The notes under the pieces: generated by a model | Database searches by the model: none | What the model saw: the letters and a program-made list of their open reading frames with translations, nothing else | Told to the model about the DNA's origin: nothing | From: Brevibacillus porteri | GTDB taxonomy: Bacteria > Bacillota > Bacilli > Brevibacillales > Brevibacillaceae | Assembly (NCBI RefSeq): GCF_003013475.1 | Contig: NZ_PXZO01000002.1 | Span: 310,001-374,000 of the forward strand | Direction of reading: 5' to 3' | Length of the DNA: 64,000 bases | Translations under genes and position numbers: made by a program | Shown: positions 42,290 to 52,424 of the stretch, piece after piece | How the letters are laid out: every line of letters starts with the position of its first letter | Position numbering within the stretch: position 1 is the stretch's first letter

Positions 42290-44833
42290 TTATTCACGAT
42301 GATTTCCATCGAACAGGCTAGCCTGGGCATTAGGCGTTTTCTGTTGTCCTGCTGTGCCAGCTCCGTCTCCGGAGCCTTTTGCAGTCGCTTCATCCTTCGG
42401 TTCATCTGACGGCAAAATGGTTTCAAAAGCTACTGCTTTTACCCCACCCTCCACCAGTTGTCGGCCGATGCCACCTTGCTCGTTGACGATCACTTGCTCT
42501 GTCTCGACAGGGGTCCATTCGTTCTGCAACGTCCAGGCATAAACCGTTTCCTCGATGAACATCGCAACAAGCTCATGCGGATTATTTTTTCGTTTACGAA
42601 TCAACTGTACGCCTTTGCCTGCGCGAGCCTGGAGTGGGATTGCAGCAATGGCTGTGCGTTTTACAACCCCTTCAGCCGTCAACAAGCTAAAGGCACGTGA
42701 ATCGACTTCCTCAATTGGAAGCATCGTGATGACAACATCGCCAGGAGCAAGTGCGATTGCTTTTACCCCGCTCGATGCTCTACCCGTTGCGCTGACTTCA
42801 CTGCGCTGGAATCGAATGCCCATGCCATCTTTTGTCGCACCGAGAATCGCCCCAGCTTCGTCAGCCACAAATACATTCACAAACTCGTCATCGTCTGCTT
42901 TCAGCTTCGCAGCTACCAACGCACTCGAACGATTCGTTTCGTATTCGGACAACGCCGTCTTTTTCATCAAACCATTTTTGCTTACATGGTATACATATAG
43001 CGGTTGTTTGAAGTTTTCTACGATCGTAAAGCCAACAATCCGCTGATTCTTCTCCAACGGGATAATGTTGACGAGGGCGGAACCAATATCCTTCCACTTA
43101 TCGTCTGGGAAGGCGTTGACCAATGTGGCGAAGTATTTACCGTCCTGGGTAAAGAAGAGAGCAGTGTGAGACGTATTCGCCTCCATGAAATAGTGGACAC
43201 GGTCTCCTTCTTTTACCCCACATGTCTCCAACGTTCCCCCCACTGATTTGAAGGAGCGCGGGCTCGTCCGCTTGATATATCCTTCGTTTGTGAGAGTTAC
43301 GATGCAATCCTCAGCATTGATTTGCATCGCGATATCGATTTTGATTTCCTCGATCTCACCCTGGATTTCTGTCAGGCGCTCTTCTGCGTATTTTTTCTTG
43401 ATCTCGTTCAGCTCGCCTGTAATGACTTGAATCAGCTTTTTCTCGCTTGCCAAAATCGATTTCAATTCCTCGATTTCTTTTGCCAGTGTAGCCAATTCTT
43501 TTTCCAGCTTGACGATATCCAAGCGAGTTAAGGAAGCGAGCTGAATGTTCAAGATCGCATCTGCTTGGTTTTCGGTGAAGCCGTATTTCTCCATGATGTT
43601 TTTCTTGGCATCTGCACGGTCTTCCGAATCCATAATCGTATCGACGATCTGACGCAAAATGGACTTGGCACGAATCAAGCCTTCCACGATATGCTCGCGG
43701 CTTTGCTTGCGATTCAGATCATATTGACAGCGATTCGTGACGACTTCTTTTTGGTGGTCGATGTACGCTCCCAACAGAGCCTTGAGTCCCATCTGGCGGA
43801 TGGTCCCCTCATGAATCACGTTCATGTTGTAATTGTAATAGATTTGCAGATCCGTATTTTTGTACAGGTAGTTGAGAATCGCCTGCTCATCCGCTTCCTT
43901 GCGAATATCCACTACGATACGGACTTTTTTCTGCTCAGCCTCTTTGCGACCAGTTTCATCGCGAACCGCCAGCGCCCCCTCGATTTTGCGCTCCATCACA
44001 AGCTCATCGATTTGGCCGACGAGCTTCGACTTGACCACCTCGTAAGGGATTTCGGAAATGACGATTTTTTTGACTTTGCCGCCTTTTGGCTCCTCTACAT
44101 GGGTCTTCCCGCGAATGATGAATTGACCACGGCCTGTCTCAAACGCCTTTCGAATTCCGGACAGCCCTTGAACAATGCCGCCTGTCGGAAAATCTGGACC
44201 TTTGACGTGCTGCATCAGCTCATCCAGCGAGATATTCGGGTTCTTCATTTGTGCAACAGCCGCATCGATGACCTCGCCCAAATTGTGAGTAGGGATGTCC
44301 GTTGCAAAACCAACCGCAATCCCGGCCGCACCATTCACGAGAAGATTAGGAAACCGTGAAGGCAATACTGCCGGTTGTTGAGCGGAGTTGTCGTAGTTCG
44401 GGATAAATGTAACCGTATCCTTTTCAATATCACGCAGAAGCTCATTGGCCAATGCCGACAGTCTGGATTCGGTATAACGCATAGCCGCTGGTGGGTCTGC
44501 GTCCAAGCTACCAAAGTTTCCGTGACCTTGAATAAGCACCTGCCGCATTTTCCACCATTGCGCCATCCGTACCATCGTTTCGTAAATCGCCGAGTCACCG
44601 TGCGGATGATAGGTACCCATCACATACCCGACCGTTTTCGCTGATTTCCGGTATGGTTTATCGTTCGTGTTGCCTTCTTGGTACATGGCATACAAAATAC
44701 GGCGCTGTACCGGTTTTAGTCCATCGCGAGCATCCGGGATCGCGCGTGAGAGAATAACCAGGTTGGCATAGTCCCCGAAGCGCTTTCCCATAATCTCCGC
44801 GAAGCTCTGATTAATAATTTGATTGGACAGCAT
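42290..44833 (-). CDS. parC: DNA topoisomerase IV subunit A
   Basis: An 847-residue type IIA topoisomerase cleavage subunit. The quinolone-region text [12 protein letters not shown] has Ser81 and Glu85, the usual susceptible residues, and the catalytic tyrosine is Y120 ([10 protein letters not shown]). The C-terminal beta-pinwheel is divergent, and no canonical gyrase GyrA-box was seen, which supports ParC over GyrA. With ParE it unlinks daughter chromosomes. Its ATG is 2 bases from the parE stop, with GGGGAGGATG inside the end of parE, so translation is coupled. The last 50 residues are low-complexity and charged. Confidence 0.93.
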   Translation of the reverse strand: MLSNQIINQSFAEIMGKRFGDYANLVILSRAIPDARDGLKPVQRRILYAMYQEGNTNDKPYRKSAKTVGYVMGTYHPHGDSAIYETMVRMAQWWKMRQVLIQGHGNFGSLDADPPAAMRYTESRLSALANELLRDIEKDTVTFIPNYDNSAQQPAVLPSRFPNLLVNGAAGIAVGFATDIPTHNLGEVIDAAVAQMKNPNISLDELMQHVKGPDFPTGGIVQGLSGIRKAFETGRGQFIIRGKTHVEEPKGGKVKKIVISEIPYEVVKSKLVGQIDELVMERKIEGALAVRDETGRKEAEQKKVRIVVDIRKEADEQAILNYLYKNTDLQIYYNYNMNVIHEGTIRQMGLKALLGAYIDHQKEVVTNRCQYDLNRKQSREHIVEGLIRAKSILRQIVDTIMDSEDRADAKKNIMEKYGFTENQADAILNIQLASLTRLDIVKLEKELATLAKEIEELKSILASEKKLIQVITGELNEIKKKYAEERLTEIQGEIEEIKIDIAMQINAEDCIVTLTNEGYIKRTSPRSFKSVGGTLETCGVKEGDRVHYFMEANTSHTALFFTQDGKYFATLVNAFPDDKWKDIGSALVNIIPLEKNQRIVGFTIVENFKQPLYVYHVSKNGLMKKTALSEYETNRSSALVAAKLKADDDEFVNVFVADEAGAILGATKDGMGIRFQRSEVSATGRASSGVKAIALAPGDVVITMLPIEEVDSRAFSLLTAEGVVKRTAIAAIPLQARAGKGVQLIRKRKNNPHELVAMFIEETVYAWTLQNEWTPVETEQVIVNEQGGIGRQLVEGGVKAVAFETILPSDEPKDEATAKGSGDGAGTAGQQKTPNAQASLFDGNHRE

Positions 44834-44835
44834 GC

Positions 44836-46806
44836 TTATTCATCCTCCCCCACTTCAAAGGTGACGTGGTTCTCGATCCACTCACGCCGTGGTGGGACTT
44901 TGTCACCCATCAAAACGGTTACCAGCTTCTCACAGTGAGCGAGGTCTTCCAGTTCAACCTTGATGAGCTTGCGCGTCTCAGGGTCCATAGTTGTTTCCCA
45001 GAGCTGATCGGCGTTCATCTCACCCAAACCTTTGTAGCGCTGCACTTCAGCACCGCGTCCAGCCTTTTTCAATGCCTGTTCCAGCTCGTAATCGTTCCAA
45101 CAGTAGATCCCCTCTGTCTGCTTACCCTTGCTCTGCTTTTTCACCTGATACAAAGGCGGTTGGGCAATATACAAGTGACCAGCTGCAATCATCGGGCGCA
45201 TGTAGCGGAAGAAGAAGGTCAGCAGCAGCGTTTGAATGTGCGAGCCGTCCACGTCCGCGTCAGACATGATAATGACTTTGTCAAATGCACAGTTTTCGAT
45301 GGAAAACTCTTCGCCAATATCCGTTTCAAGCACCTCTAGAATCGTGCGGAACTCTTCATTCGCCAATACCTCGGAAAGCTTTGCTTTTTCCGTGTTCAAC
45401 GGCTTCCCCCGCAGGCTGAATAAGGCTTGGAACTCTGAATTACGCGCCTGTTTTGCAGAGCCACCCGCGGAATCCCCCTCGACGAGGAAGAGCTCATTAC
45501 GCTTGGAGTCTCTGTATTGTGGTGGAGTAAACTTTTCTGAAATCGATTTGCGCTTTTTGGCGGTTTTGCCTTTCTTGTCGCCGCGCAGTGCTTCACGTTG
45601 TTTGCGCAGCTCTTCGCGAATCTCAGCAGAACGCAATGCCTTGTCAATCAGCAGCTTGCCTATTTCCGGATTTTCCTCGAGGAAGAAGCCTAGCTTTTCG
45701 GAAACAATCTGTTCTACGATTGCCCGTGCTTCTTCGTTCCCCAGCTTGTCTTTTGTTTGGGACTCAAACTGGACGTCAGCCATTTGCAATGACAATACAC
45801 CGAGGAAACCTTCCCGCAAATCGTTTCCAGTCAAGTTCGGGTCTTTATCTTTCAAGTACCCTTTTTTCCGGGCAAATTCGTTAAAGATCCGGGTCGTACC
45901 GTTGCGGAAGCCCGTGACATGAGTTCCGCCATCCGTTGTTACAATCGAGTTGACATAGGACACCAGTGTCTCTGCATAGCCGTCATTGTACTGAAAAGCC
46001 AGCTCGACGTAGATATTGTCCTTTTCCCCTTCGAAGTAAACGATCGGATGGAGCGTATTTTTCCCCTCGTTCAAGTAAGAAACATAGGATTTCAAGCCAT
46101 CTTCGAAGTAAAACTCTTCCCTTTTCTTTTCAGGCCCACGTTCGTCAATCAAAACCATGCGCAGCTTTTTCAGAAGGAATGCCGTCTCACGAAAACGATC
46201 ACGAATCGTCTCATAATCAAAGCGAGCATTGCCAAACACCGCGTCATCCGGCAGAAAACGTACGGTTGTTCCTGTACGTTTGGTGTTCCCTGTGATATCA
46301 AGACCGGTAACCGGTTTACCGACATGCTCAATTCCATTTGCATCCAGCACATATTCAAAGCGTTGCTTATGAATTTTGCCTTCCCGGTGGATTTCGACCT
46401 CAAGCCATTTGGACAAGGCGACAACGACACTGGAGCCTACCCCGTGCAAGCCACCACTTTTTTTATATCCGCCGCCGCCGAATTTACCACCAGCGTGGAG
46501 CGTCGTAAAAATAACTTCTGGTACAGGTCGGCCAGTCTTGTGCATACCCGTTGGAATTCCGCGTCCATGGTCTTCCACACTGACACTGCCATCCTTATAC
46601 AAAGTGACGATGATGCTATCGTTAACGCCGGCAAGCGCCTCGTCTTTGGCGTTATCTACAATTTCCCACAGCAGATGATGCAGGCCACGTGAGCCCGTGG
46701 AGCCTATGTACATCCCAGGCCGCTTTCGAACGGCAATCAAGCCTTCTAAGACCTGAATATCTTCTTCCGTATACGTTAGTGTTTGCTGTGTTTCTGTATC
46801 CTTCAA
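44836..46806 (-). CDS. parE: DNA topoisomerase IV subunit B
   Basis: A 656-residue GHKL ATPase subunit. ATP-site elements are [13 protein letters not shown] (near 50), [13 protein letters not shown] and [14 protein letters not shown]. The TOPRIM parts are [13 protein letters not shown] and [11 protein letters not shown]. The text lies closer to ParE than GyrB, and parC follows directly. The longest frame begins at 46851, but GAGGGGAG is correctly spaced for the TTG at 46806, after which the sequence begins [20 protein letters not shown], a normal ParE start. A promoter lies about 150 bases upstream. Confidence 0.93.
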   Translation of the reverse strand: MKDTETQQTLTYTEEDIQVLEGLIAVRKRPGMYIGSTGSRGLHHLLWEIVDNAKDEALAGVNDSIIVTLYKDGSVSVEDHGRGIPTGMHKTGRPVPEVIFTTLHAGGKFGGGGYKKSGGLHGVGSSVVVALSKWLEVEIHREGKIHKQRFEYVLDANGIEHVGKPVTGLDITGNTKRTGTTVRFLPDDAVFGNARFDYETIRDRFRETAFLLKKLRMVLIDERGPEKKREEFYFEDGLKSYVSYLNEGKNTLHPIVYFEGEKDNIYVELAFQYNDGYAETLVSYVNSIVTTDGGTHVTGFRNGTTRIFNEFARKKGYLKDKDPNLTGNDLREGFLGVLSLQMADVQFESQTKDKLGNEEARAIVEQIVSEKLGFFLEENPEIGKLLIDKALRSAEIREELRKQREALRGDKKGKTAKKRKSISEKFTPPQYRDSKRNELFLVEGDSAGGSAKQARNSEFQALFSLRGKPLNTEKAKLSEVLANEEFRTILEVLETDIGEEFSIENCAFDKVIIMSDADVDGSHIQTLLLTFFFRYMRPMIAAGHLYIAQPPLYQVKKQSKGKQTEGIYCWNDYELEQALKKAGRGAEVQRYKGLGEMNADQLWETTMDPETRKLIKVELEDLAHCEKLVTVLMGDKVPPRREWIENHVTFEVGEDE

Positions 46807-46960
46807 TCGCGCTCTCCCCTCTACTCTTCGGACACGTAGAAAAACGATCATGCCTTTTTACTGATGGCTAGCGTCGTATTCACCTTTTTTGAAAAACGCC
46901 GAGATGATTCAATCCCCATGAGAGGAACGTTTTCCTAATAAAAGCGAACACTTAATCGCT

Positions 46961-46990
46961 ATTGTACCGTATGGTTCCCATAGTATTCAA
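46961..46990 (-). promoter_or_regulatory. Sigma-A-like promoter of parE-parC
   Basis: On the minus strand TTGAAT (46985-46990) and TACAAT (46961-46966) are 18 bases apart. The predicted transcript starts near 46955, leaving a leader of about 150 nt before the TTG at 46806. Confidence 0.55.
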
Positions 46991-47010
46991 CGCCAGTAGC
47001 AAAATGGGGC

Positions 47011-47100
47011 AAAAAAGCCACCTCGCCCCTAGCGAGATGGCCGATTCTTCTCAGTATTCCTCGTTTCTCATTTCGAACTGTACTTGATATGCATATTCCA
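47011..47100 (-). ncRNA. Candidate small RNA (~90 nt) upstream of parE
   Basis: On the minus strand TTGACC (47131-47136), 18 bases, then TACACT (47107-47112) form a plausible promoter. About 60 bases after the expected start is a textbook terminator: GCCATCTCGC/GCGAGGTGGC (47041-47017) followed by TTTTTT (47016-47011). No minus-strand protein gene lies in between to need this terminator; the only frame is six codons. It could be a free small RNA or a leader-type attenuator. The rest of the 46807-47305 gap holds the parE promoter and nothing else recognisable. Confidence 0.5.
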
Positions 47101-47305
47101 TTAATTAGTGTAGCACTAATGGTGAAGATTGGTCAAAACGAAAAACCAAAACATCTGTTTCCCTTTTCTCTATTTCTTCCCCCACAAGCGTAAATCCTGC
47201 TACTAACAAGGAAAATATGCCTCAGGTATTTCCATTCATCCACGCTTTGGCTTTGGGTATCCTAGTAAGGCATCGATTCCTGAGGCCAAAAAGGGGGGAA
47301 TACTT

Positions 47306-47683
47306 TTGATCAGTGCTACCAAGCCGTTTGTCAAATTCCATAAGTATGATGCTGAGCTAGCTTCTGACGTTCATGCGTTAAATTCTGCTGGATACAACAG
47401 TGATGACATCTGGGTTTTGAAATGGAATCCTGATAAAAATCACTCAAATCAACGAAACAATTTTTATAAATACAGTACCCACTTTGAAAGTGCCGTCGGT
47501 CACATTGACAGCATGGCGCATTTCTTTGACAATGGCGGTAAAGAACTCCGTACTCGTCTTGAAAAGCTAGGTCTTACCAAAGATGAGTGCTCGGCATTGG
47601 TTCGGGAACTGCAAGATACGGACTATACATGCCTTCTCGTTGTACGAGACCTTAAGGATAACATTATTAAAATGAATGACTGA
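47306..47683 (+). CDS. Possible YflT/GSP17M-like general stress protein
   Basis: A 125-residue soluble protein. The start KPFVKFHKYDAELASDVHAL followed by GYNSDDIWVLKW resembles the general stress protein 17M / YflT domain, in which a short beta-strand predicts DDIYVL. The middle (FYKYSTHFESAVGHIDSMAHFF) and the EKLGLTKDECSAL helix also fit. The function of that family is unknown; members are SigB-induced in Bacillus. The start is TTG at 47306 after AAGGGGGGAATACTT. A GGGTAT lies upstream, but without a convincing SigB -35. The family assignment is tentative. Confidence 0.6.
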   Translation: MISATKPFVKFHKYDAELASDVHALNSAGYNSDDIWVLKWNPDKNHSNQRNNFYKYSTHFESAVGHIDSMAHFFDNGGKELRTRLEKLGLTKDECSALVRELQDTDYTCLLVVRDLKDNIIKMND

Positions 47684-47697
47684 TCGACCGCAAGAAA

Positions 47698-47733
47698 AAG
47701 CCACTGCTTGGGTTCTAACGCCAGCAGTGGCTT
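47698..47733. terminator. Terminator between the stress-protein-like gene and the DUF1292 gene
   Basis: AAGCCACTGCT and AGCAGTGGCTT form a perfect 11-bp stem with a 14-base loop. It has an A-run on the left and a T-rich sequence on the right, so it can act for both convergent genes. Confidence 0.85.
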
Positions 47734-47751
47734 GTTTCATTCATCCGGGGA

Positions 47752-48060
47752 TTACTTGTCTTCTTTAATGAGTTCGATGCCTTCCAGCACTTCGTTCAGC
47801 TTCGCGTAAACTGTGCTCTCCTCGTCCTCTTCCAATGGTACCATTTCGCCGCCGTCTACTTGGAATACGAAGATATCCACTTCTTCATCTTCTTCGCTTT
47901 CTTCATCTTCCACAGCTTCAGCCAAGGCAATATATTCTTTACCGTTCAGGTCGAACATAGCCAATACTTCGAAATCCCCCAACGGTTCACCATTTTCATC
48001 GTCCAATGTAATGATATCGCCCAATTCGAGGTCTTTGTTCTCTTCTGTCAATGTGTTCAC
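47752..48060 (-). CDS. DUF1292-family protein (YrzB-like)
   Basis: A 102-residue, very acidic protein. The family pattern is visible: ITLDDENGEPLGDFEVLAMF near 18, then DLNGKEYIALAEAVE and an acidic EDEESEEDEEVDIFVFQV. DUF1292 proteins are common small Firmicutes proteins of unknown function, in Bacillus located near yrrK/yrzL. Here that context is missing, as the neighbours are a small gene and an ABC operon. Confidence 0.85.
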   Translation of the reverse strand: MNTLTEENKDLELGDIITLDDENGEPLGDFEVLAMFDLNGKEYIALAEAVEDEESEEDEEVDIFVFQVDGGEMVPLEEDEESTVYAKLNEVLEGIELIKEDK

Positions 48061-48156
48061 GTCCTTATGCTGATATTCGTACTCTGTTCCATCATACCGT
48101 TTTTTTCCGGGAGAAGCAAACAGGCGAATGACTTTATGCCTTGCCTGTCCATAAAA

Positions 48157-48184
48157 AACAACCTACCACTTTAGGCAGGTTGTT
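48157..48184 (-). terminator. Terminator of the ECF-sigma/ABC operon and its last small gene
   Basis: On the minus strand AACAACCTGCC pairs with GGTAGGTTGTT, followed by TTTTTATGG. It lies 6 bases after the stop of the 56-residue gene. Confidence 0.8.
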
Positions 48185-48190
48185 AGCTGA

Positions 48191-48361
48191 TTACTCACTA
48201 TACTCTTGAAGAACACCTTTTTCAAGCAAAAATGCTTCTTCTGCCTGAAGAATAGTCACGATCGCTTCGCGTTTGACATACATCCCCGCAGATGCCAGAC
48301 GGCTCTCAATCGCACGAAGCAGTTCTTCAAAATCAATGATCTGTACATCTTGATCGCTCAC
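48191..48361 (-). CDS. Small conserved-looking protein (56 aa)
   Basis: Not recognised. It is mainly helical and acidic: DVQIIDFEELLRAIESRL, then YVKREAIVTILQAEEAFLLE. The start is GTG at 48361, with GGGAGG seven bases upstream; a longer frame to 48403 would overlap the permease end. It lies 31 bases after the ABC permease and is followed by a terminator, so it is probably cotranscribed with the sigma/ABC operon. Confidence 0.65.
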   Translation of the reverse strand: MSDQDVQIIDFEELLRAIESRLASAGMYVKREAIVTILQAEEAFLLEKGVLQEYSE

Positions 48362-48392
48362 AAAAAAACCTCCCTTTTCCCATGCACCTTTT

Positions 48393-49259
48393 TCATTGTA
48401 CACGAACAGGTCGTTTCTTCCAACTCCACCATTTTCGGCGGATTGGTTTTAACAAATAAGCGCTCCAGATGACGAGCACAAAGGAAAGAACCACGTACAC
48501 ACATGAGAAAAACAACCACGGTGCAAAAGTGATGTCATCCGATTGATCGAATGACTCGCCTAAAATATCGGACAAAACGATAATAGGGTTCGTCCCTGCA
48601 AGCATCTGTAGCTCATACATGCTCCAAACATTTGAATTGACGTATTGCTCTGGATACGTCTGTTGCAAAGACTCACCGATGAAAAAGAACAGCAATCCAG
48701 TACCTACCACAAAAAAGAAGGCAATGCCGTATGTGGTGACCGTCGAGATCGACGTTCGTTTAATCCAAGTGGAGCAAAACAACCCCAACGACCCAAGAAA
48801 AAACATATTCACCGCAAGAAAAAGGACGAGCTGGGCCATTTGTTCCGGGGAGACGCTTCCGTACAGCATTACGATACTGTACAAAGGCATCGAGGCAACC
48901 AAGAGCAGTGTGGAGAACGCCAAAGACGTAATCAGCTTGCTCAAAATAATCGTGCGCGTTGACAGCTGGGTCGTCAACAAAATATGCAAGGTCTGGCGTT
49001 CTCTCTCTCCACTAATCGCTCCAGCAGTCAGAGCAGGTGCCACAAAACAAACCATCGCATAGTGTATCCCCGCGGATATCAGAAACAGATCCCGGTTATC
49101 CCCTAACGATTCGGCCTTTAAGGGGTCCATGAGCAAAAAGCCCATCGGTATTCCCCCCATGACAAACAAGTAAACCGCTAAAATGAGCATGGTCTTTCTC
49201 GAGCGGAATCTGTCCCGCATTTCTTTTACCAAAAGAGGATTGAACAAGAAGTCGCTCAC
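48393..49259 (-). CDS. ABC-2-type transporter permease
   Basis: A 288-residue integral membrane protein with about six hydrophobic segments. The start NPLLVKEMRDRFRSRKTMLI is typical of ABC permeases of the NosY/ABC-2 class, and ISGERERQTLHILLTTQL near 105 is a hallmark of that group. The GTG start overlaps the ATPase stop by four bases. It works with the ATPase encoded just upstream. Substrate unknown. Membership of an ECF sigma operon suggests a cell-envelope stress or peptide-related role. Confidence 0.85.
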   Translation of the reverse strand: MSDFLFNPLLVKEMRDRFRSRKTMLILAVYLFVMGGIPMGFLLMDPLKAESLGDNRDLFLISAGIHYAMVCFVAPALTAGAISGERERQTLHILLTTQLSTRTIILSKLITSLAFSTLLLVASMPLYSIVMLYGSVSPEQMAQLVLFLAVNMFFLGSLGLFCSTWIKRTSISTVTTYGIAFFFVVGTGLLFFFIGESLQQTYPEQYVNSNVWSMYELQMLAGTNPIIVLSDILGESFDQSDDITFAPWLFFSCVYVVLSFVLVIWSAYLLKPIRRKWWSWKKRPVRVQ

Positions 49260-50188
49260 TCCATACCGACTCCTTCCGTAATCGCTAAGAAGACGTCTTC
49301 TAAATCTTTCTTGGAATCGCCATAGTAGACGACTGCGACCTGCTCATCCAGCAGTTCTTGAAGCAATTCAGCTTTTTGTTGCTCCGTCCCTTGAAAGTAG
49401 AAGCGATAGCCTCCCATATACTCTGTCAATTGATGTACATACGGAGAGCTCGCTAACAGAAGTCCCGCTTTGTCCAAGTTCCGCAGGGCTCTTAGTTGCA
49501 TCCGGCTCTGTCCTGTGTCCCGATTGCTGACCTCATGCACAGAACCATACGCAATTAATCTACCTTTTTCGATGACACCAATATCATCACACAGCTCGGC
49601 TAGCTCCGGCAAAACATGGGAGCTGATAATAATCGTCTTGCCCATTTCGCGTAGTTGCTTCATAATCTCGCGCAATTCGATACGGGCTCGCGGGTCCAGT
49701 CCTGACGCAGGTTCATCCAAAATCAGCACGGCCGGATCATGTACGAGACAACGTGCTAGCCCCAGGCGCTGTTGCATGCCTCGAGACAAAGAATCGACGA
49801 AAGCGTCTGCTTTGTGAGACAAATTCACCAGTTCTAAAAGATCACCGACAAGTGCCCGTCTTTTGGAGGCTGGAATTTTGTACGCTCCGGCATAAAACTC
49901 CAAATACTCCACGGCTGTCAAATTGTCATATACGCCAAAAAAATCGGGCATGTAGCCAACAGACTGGCGTACACTCGCAGGATCTTTTCGAACATTGTAG
50001 CCACATACAAATGCTTCCCCTTCACTCTGTTCCAGAAGGGTAGACAAGATAAGCATCGTGGTAGATTTTCCGGCACCATTTGGACCAATGAAACCGAACA
50101 CCTTACCTGGCTCGATGGAAAGGTTCAAATCCGCCAACGCTTGTAGATTGCCGTATCTTTTTCCTAAATGAACGGTTTCGATTACCAT
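49256..50188 (-). CDS. ABC transporter ATP-binding protein
   Basis: A 310-residue ATPase with Walker A GPNGAGKSTT near 34, signature LSRGMQQRLGLAR near 136, Walker B VLILDEPASGLDP and the switch HVLPE. The C-terminal extension of about 90 residues is as usual for the CcmA/drug-export type. GAGGGGGTGCAGAA precedes the ATG. The gene overlaps the upstream membrane-protein gene by 7 bases and the permease by 4, so the three are translationally linked. Confidence 0.93.
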   Translation of the reverse strand: MVIETVHLGKRYGNLQALADLNLSIEPGKVFGFIGPNGAGKSTTMLILSTLLEQSEGEAFVCGYNVRKDPASVRQSVGYMPDFFGVYDNLTAVEYLEFYAGAYKIPASKRRALVGDLLELVNLSHKADAFVDSLSRGMQQRLGLARCLVHDPAVLILDEPASGLDPRARIELREIMKQLREMGKTIIISSHVLPELAELCDDIGVIEKGRLIAYGSVHEVSNRDTGQSRMQLRALRNLDKAGLLLASSPYVHQLTEYMGGYRFYFQGTEQQKAELLQELLDEQVAVVYYGDSKKDLEDVFLAITEGVGME

Positions 50189-52410
50189 TTCTGCACCCCC
50201 TCTACCTGGAAAATTGGCTCTGGTAGAGCTAATCGCGACGTTCCATTGTGGGAAAAGCGAAGCAATAATGTTTGATTTGGCGTCAATATTTGCTGGAGTT
50301 CCTTATCGAGGACAAGTCTCGTCCCGCGCTCAACAGATATCCACCTACCGCTCTTTTGGTGGAAGTATTCGATCCGGAAAGGTTTGAATGAGCTATGATT
50401 CAGCGGTACCGTTAATCGCTTCATATTGATCGCCGCTTTATCCGTACGCAATTCAAACGTAATGCTGCCCTTCCCAAGCTGCCAAATGTAACCTGTACTG
50501 TCGAAGTCTCCTGTCATTTCATACATCTCGGCATCAAGCAGACCATATGGAAAAGTCACCAGCCCTTGTTCATTCGGCTGGAATTGAATAGGCTGCTGGA
50601 TGACATTCCAGTAATGCGCTTGGTGAGGCACCTGCATCGTCATCAGAGGAAGAGGCTCTGTCGTTGTACCGATGATACTTACTTGATTCCCCTCTTCATA
50701 TTCAACGACTCTTTCCTGCATTTCTTTGATTCGTTCTTCCATCGTTTGCAATTCGTTTGTTGCTTGTGGTTTTCTTGGCATAAACAAGGGCTCAAGCACA
50801 CTGTCAATCTGCTTTTCTTCTCCCTTTTTCAATGGCCCAAGCGGAATTCGCTGAAAACCAATTTCAATATAGGTCTGATCGTAGGCGAACTCCGTATTGT
50901 TTTTCACGTGCCCTTGCAGACGATTCTCATTAATTCGTAAGGAAGCATCAAAAGCCCCCATGTCGTGCTTTACCCCGATACCGATTGCCTGTTTTGGTGT
51001 CAAATAGGGGAGATTACGGAAAGACAGAACCTCATCGCCCTCCATGAGTCCCTCTGGTCGATAATCATTTCGTCCGACTGTCAAAGGCAAAGCAACGATC
51101 GAAGGTTCAAGTTGAACATCGTATTCGCTTTGATCCACCCCCAAAAACGTTGCGGCTGAGCGAACATGAGCCAGAGACTCATCTAATATGTCGATCTTGG
51201 TTACGGCGTAGCTGGTACTCGTTTTCACAACAGCAGGCTTTCCAACCGCGAAAATAGCGACGGTCAAGAAAATTCCTCCAACTGGGATGACCCCCCACGC
51301 CCATTCAGGTTTTCTCAATCTTTTCAGAACGAAGTAAGTCAATGGTGCGAGTACAATTACATATCCGCCCCACAACGCCACCATCCAGATGGGTGGAGGA
51401 GTCTGTACTTCAGGAATCTTCTTGCTCAAGTCAAGAAAAGGCCGTGTCATTTGATCCATATAAAGCTTCTCTTCAAAAATCTTCTTGGCACCATGCTGGA
51501 TCATTGCATTCTGCCACAGTTGTGCATTAAACTGCCACGATGCCAACGGCTCTGCTGTCACATCATAGTTGACAAATAGAAGTAGCCCTCTACCGTACGA
51601 TTTTGACACAAACAAGGGCAAATCTCGGTTGTATACACCGATACTGCCATTCGGTGCTACTTTCGCAATGTCATACTCACTTAATGCTTGCTGTAGCTCT
51701 CTATTACCAGCTTTTCCGGCTTCTACAGGGAGTATATCAGCGAACCGCTGGATCATCCCATCTTGATTAGGACCTGCGGAAACAACCACGATACCCCCTA
51801 ACTGGATCCACTCCTTGATCGCTGCCATCTGTTGATCATTAATCGTGGAACCACTATTGCCTGCCAGTGCTAACATGTCTATGTTTTCGTAAATCCACGA
51901 TTGGTCAGGCAGCATTTGTTCCGTGAGATTTTGAACGGACAAGGGTCGATTCATTTTGGATTGTGATTGATTGATGGCAAGGAAATGAAACGCATTGCCC
52001 TCTTCGCTGATCACCCCAATAGTGCGCCCGTCCGTTGGATAAGGGATACGCAGCTTTTCGCTTTTGATAACTTGACCGTTTTGCGTCACCTGGACGTACC
52101 AATCATCGAGCAATATTTGGGAAGGCATATCAAAGTACACGGTTGTACTCTTTCCTTGCTCGAGCTTTATAGGACGCCGAAGCTTAAATTCATTATTTTT
52201 TTTGACTTGTCGCTGCGACAACTCTACAGCCCCTGTGAAATCCTGTTCTTGGCTGGTTACCTTTACGTTTAGTCTCATCCATGATTCATATTTGACGATA
52301 CCACTTAAAGGTATCTCGAATTGTATGTCGACGTTGCTCTCTGCCATAGCTGGGCGTATCGAAAAGCTAAGCCATGTGATGACAAAGATTAACACCCATT
52401 TCCATCTCAT
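50182..52410 (-). CDS. Large membrane-anchored extracytoplasmic protein of the sigma/ABC operon
   Basis: 742 residues, not assignable to a named family. A signal peptide (WKWVLIFVITWLSF, cleavage near AMAES) is followed by a beta-rich extracellular domain (about 30-145) and an alpha/beta domain like the GATase1/vWA-type regions seen in such proteins (about 150-330, GGIVVVSAGPNQDG). Two membrane helices follow near 345-410 (PIWMVALWGGYVIVLAPL), then a long beta-rich C-terminal part. GGAGGAACAAGC precedes the ATG at 52410. Proteins with this layout often accompany ABC ATPase/permease pairs in Bacillales and may act as their accessory subunit or sensor. Confidence 0.75.
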   Translation of the reverse strand: MRWKWVLIFVITWLSFSIRPAMAESNVDIQFEIPLSGIVKYESWMRLNVKVTSQEQDFTGAVELSQRQVKKNNEFKLRRPIKLEQGKSTTVYFDMPSQILLDDWYVQVTQNGQVIKSEKLRIPYPTDGRTIGVISEEGNAFHFLAINQSQSKMNRPLSVQNLTEQMLPDQSWIYENIDMLALAGNSGSTINDQQMAAIKEWIQLGGIVVVSAGPNQDGMIQRFADILPVEAGKAGNRELQQALSEYDIAKVAPNGSIGVYNRDLPLFVSKSYGRGLLLFVNYDVTAEPLASWQFNAQLWQNAMIQHGAKKIFEEKLYMDQMTRPFLDLSKKIPEVQTPPPIWMVALWGGYVIVLAPLTYFVLKRLRKPEWAWGVIPVGGIFLTVAIFAVGKPAVVKTSTSYAVTKIDILDESLAHVRSAATFLGVDQSEYDVQLEPSIVALPLTVGRNDYRPEGLMEGDEVLSFRNLPYLTPKQAIGIGVKHDMGAFDASLRINENRLQGHVKNNTEFAYDQTYIEIGFQRIPLGPLKKGEEKQIDSVLEPLFMPRKPQATNELQTMEERIKEMQERVVEYEEGNQVSIIGTTTEPLPLMTMQVPHQAHYWNVIQQPIQFQPNEQGLVTFPYGLLDAEMYEMTGDFDSTGYIWQLGKGSITFELRTDKAAINMKRLTVPLNHSSFKPFRIEYFHQKSGRWISVERGTRLVLDKELQQILTPNQTLLLRFSHNGTSRLALPEPIFQVEGVQKW

Positions 52411-52424
52411 GCTTGTTCCTCCGC

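Noticed and set aside
42290-46806. gyrA/gyrB rather than parC/parE
   Set aside because: Order parE-parC with overlapping signals, the divergent C-terminal region without a recognisable gyrase GyrA-box, and separate location from any origin genes favour topoisomerase IV.
47221-47262. SigB promoter upstream of the stress-protein-like gene
   Set aside because: GGGTAT is present, but no GTTT-type -35 lies at the right distance.
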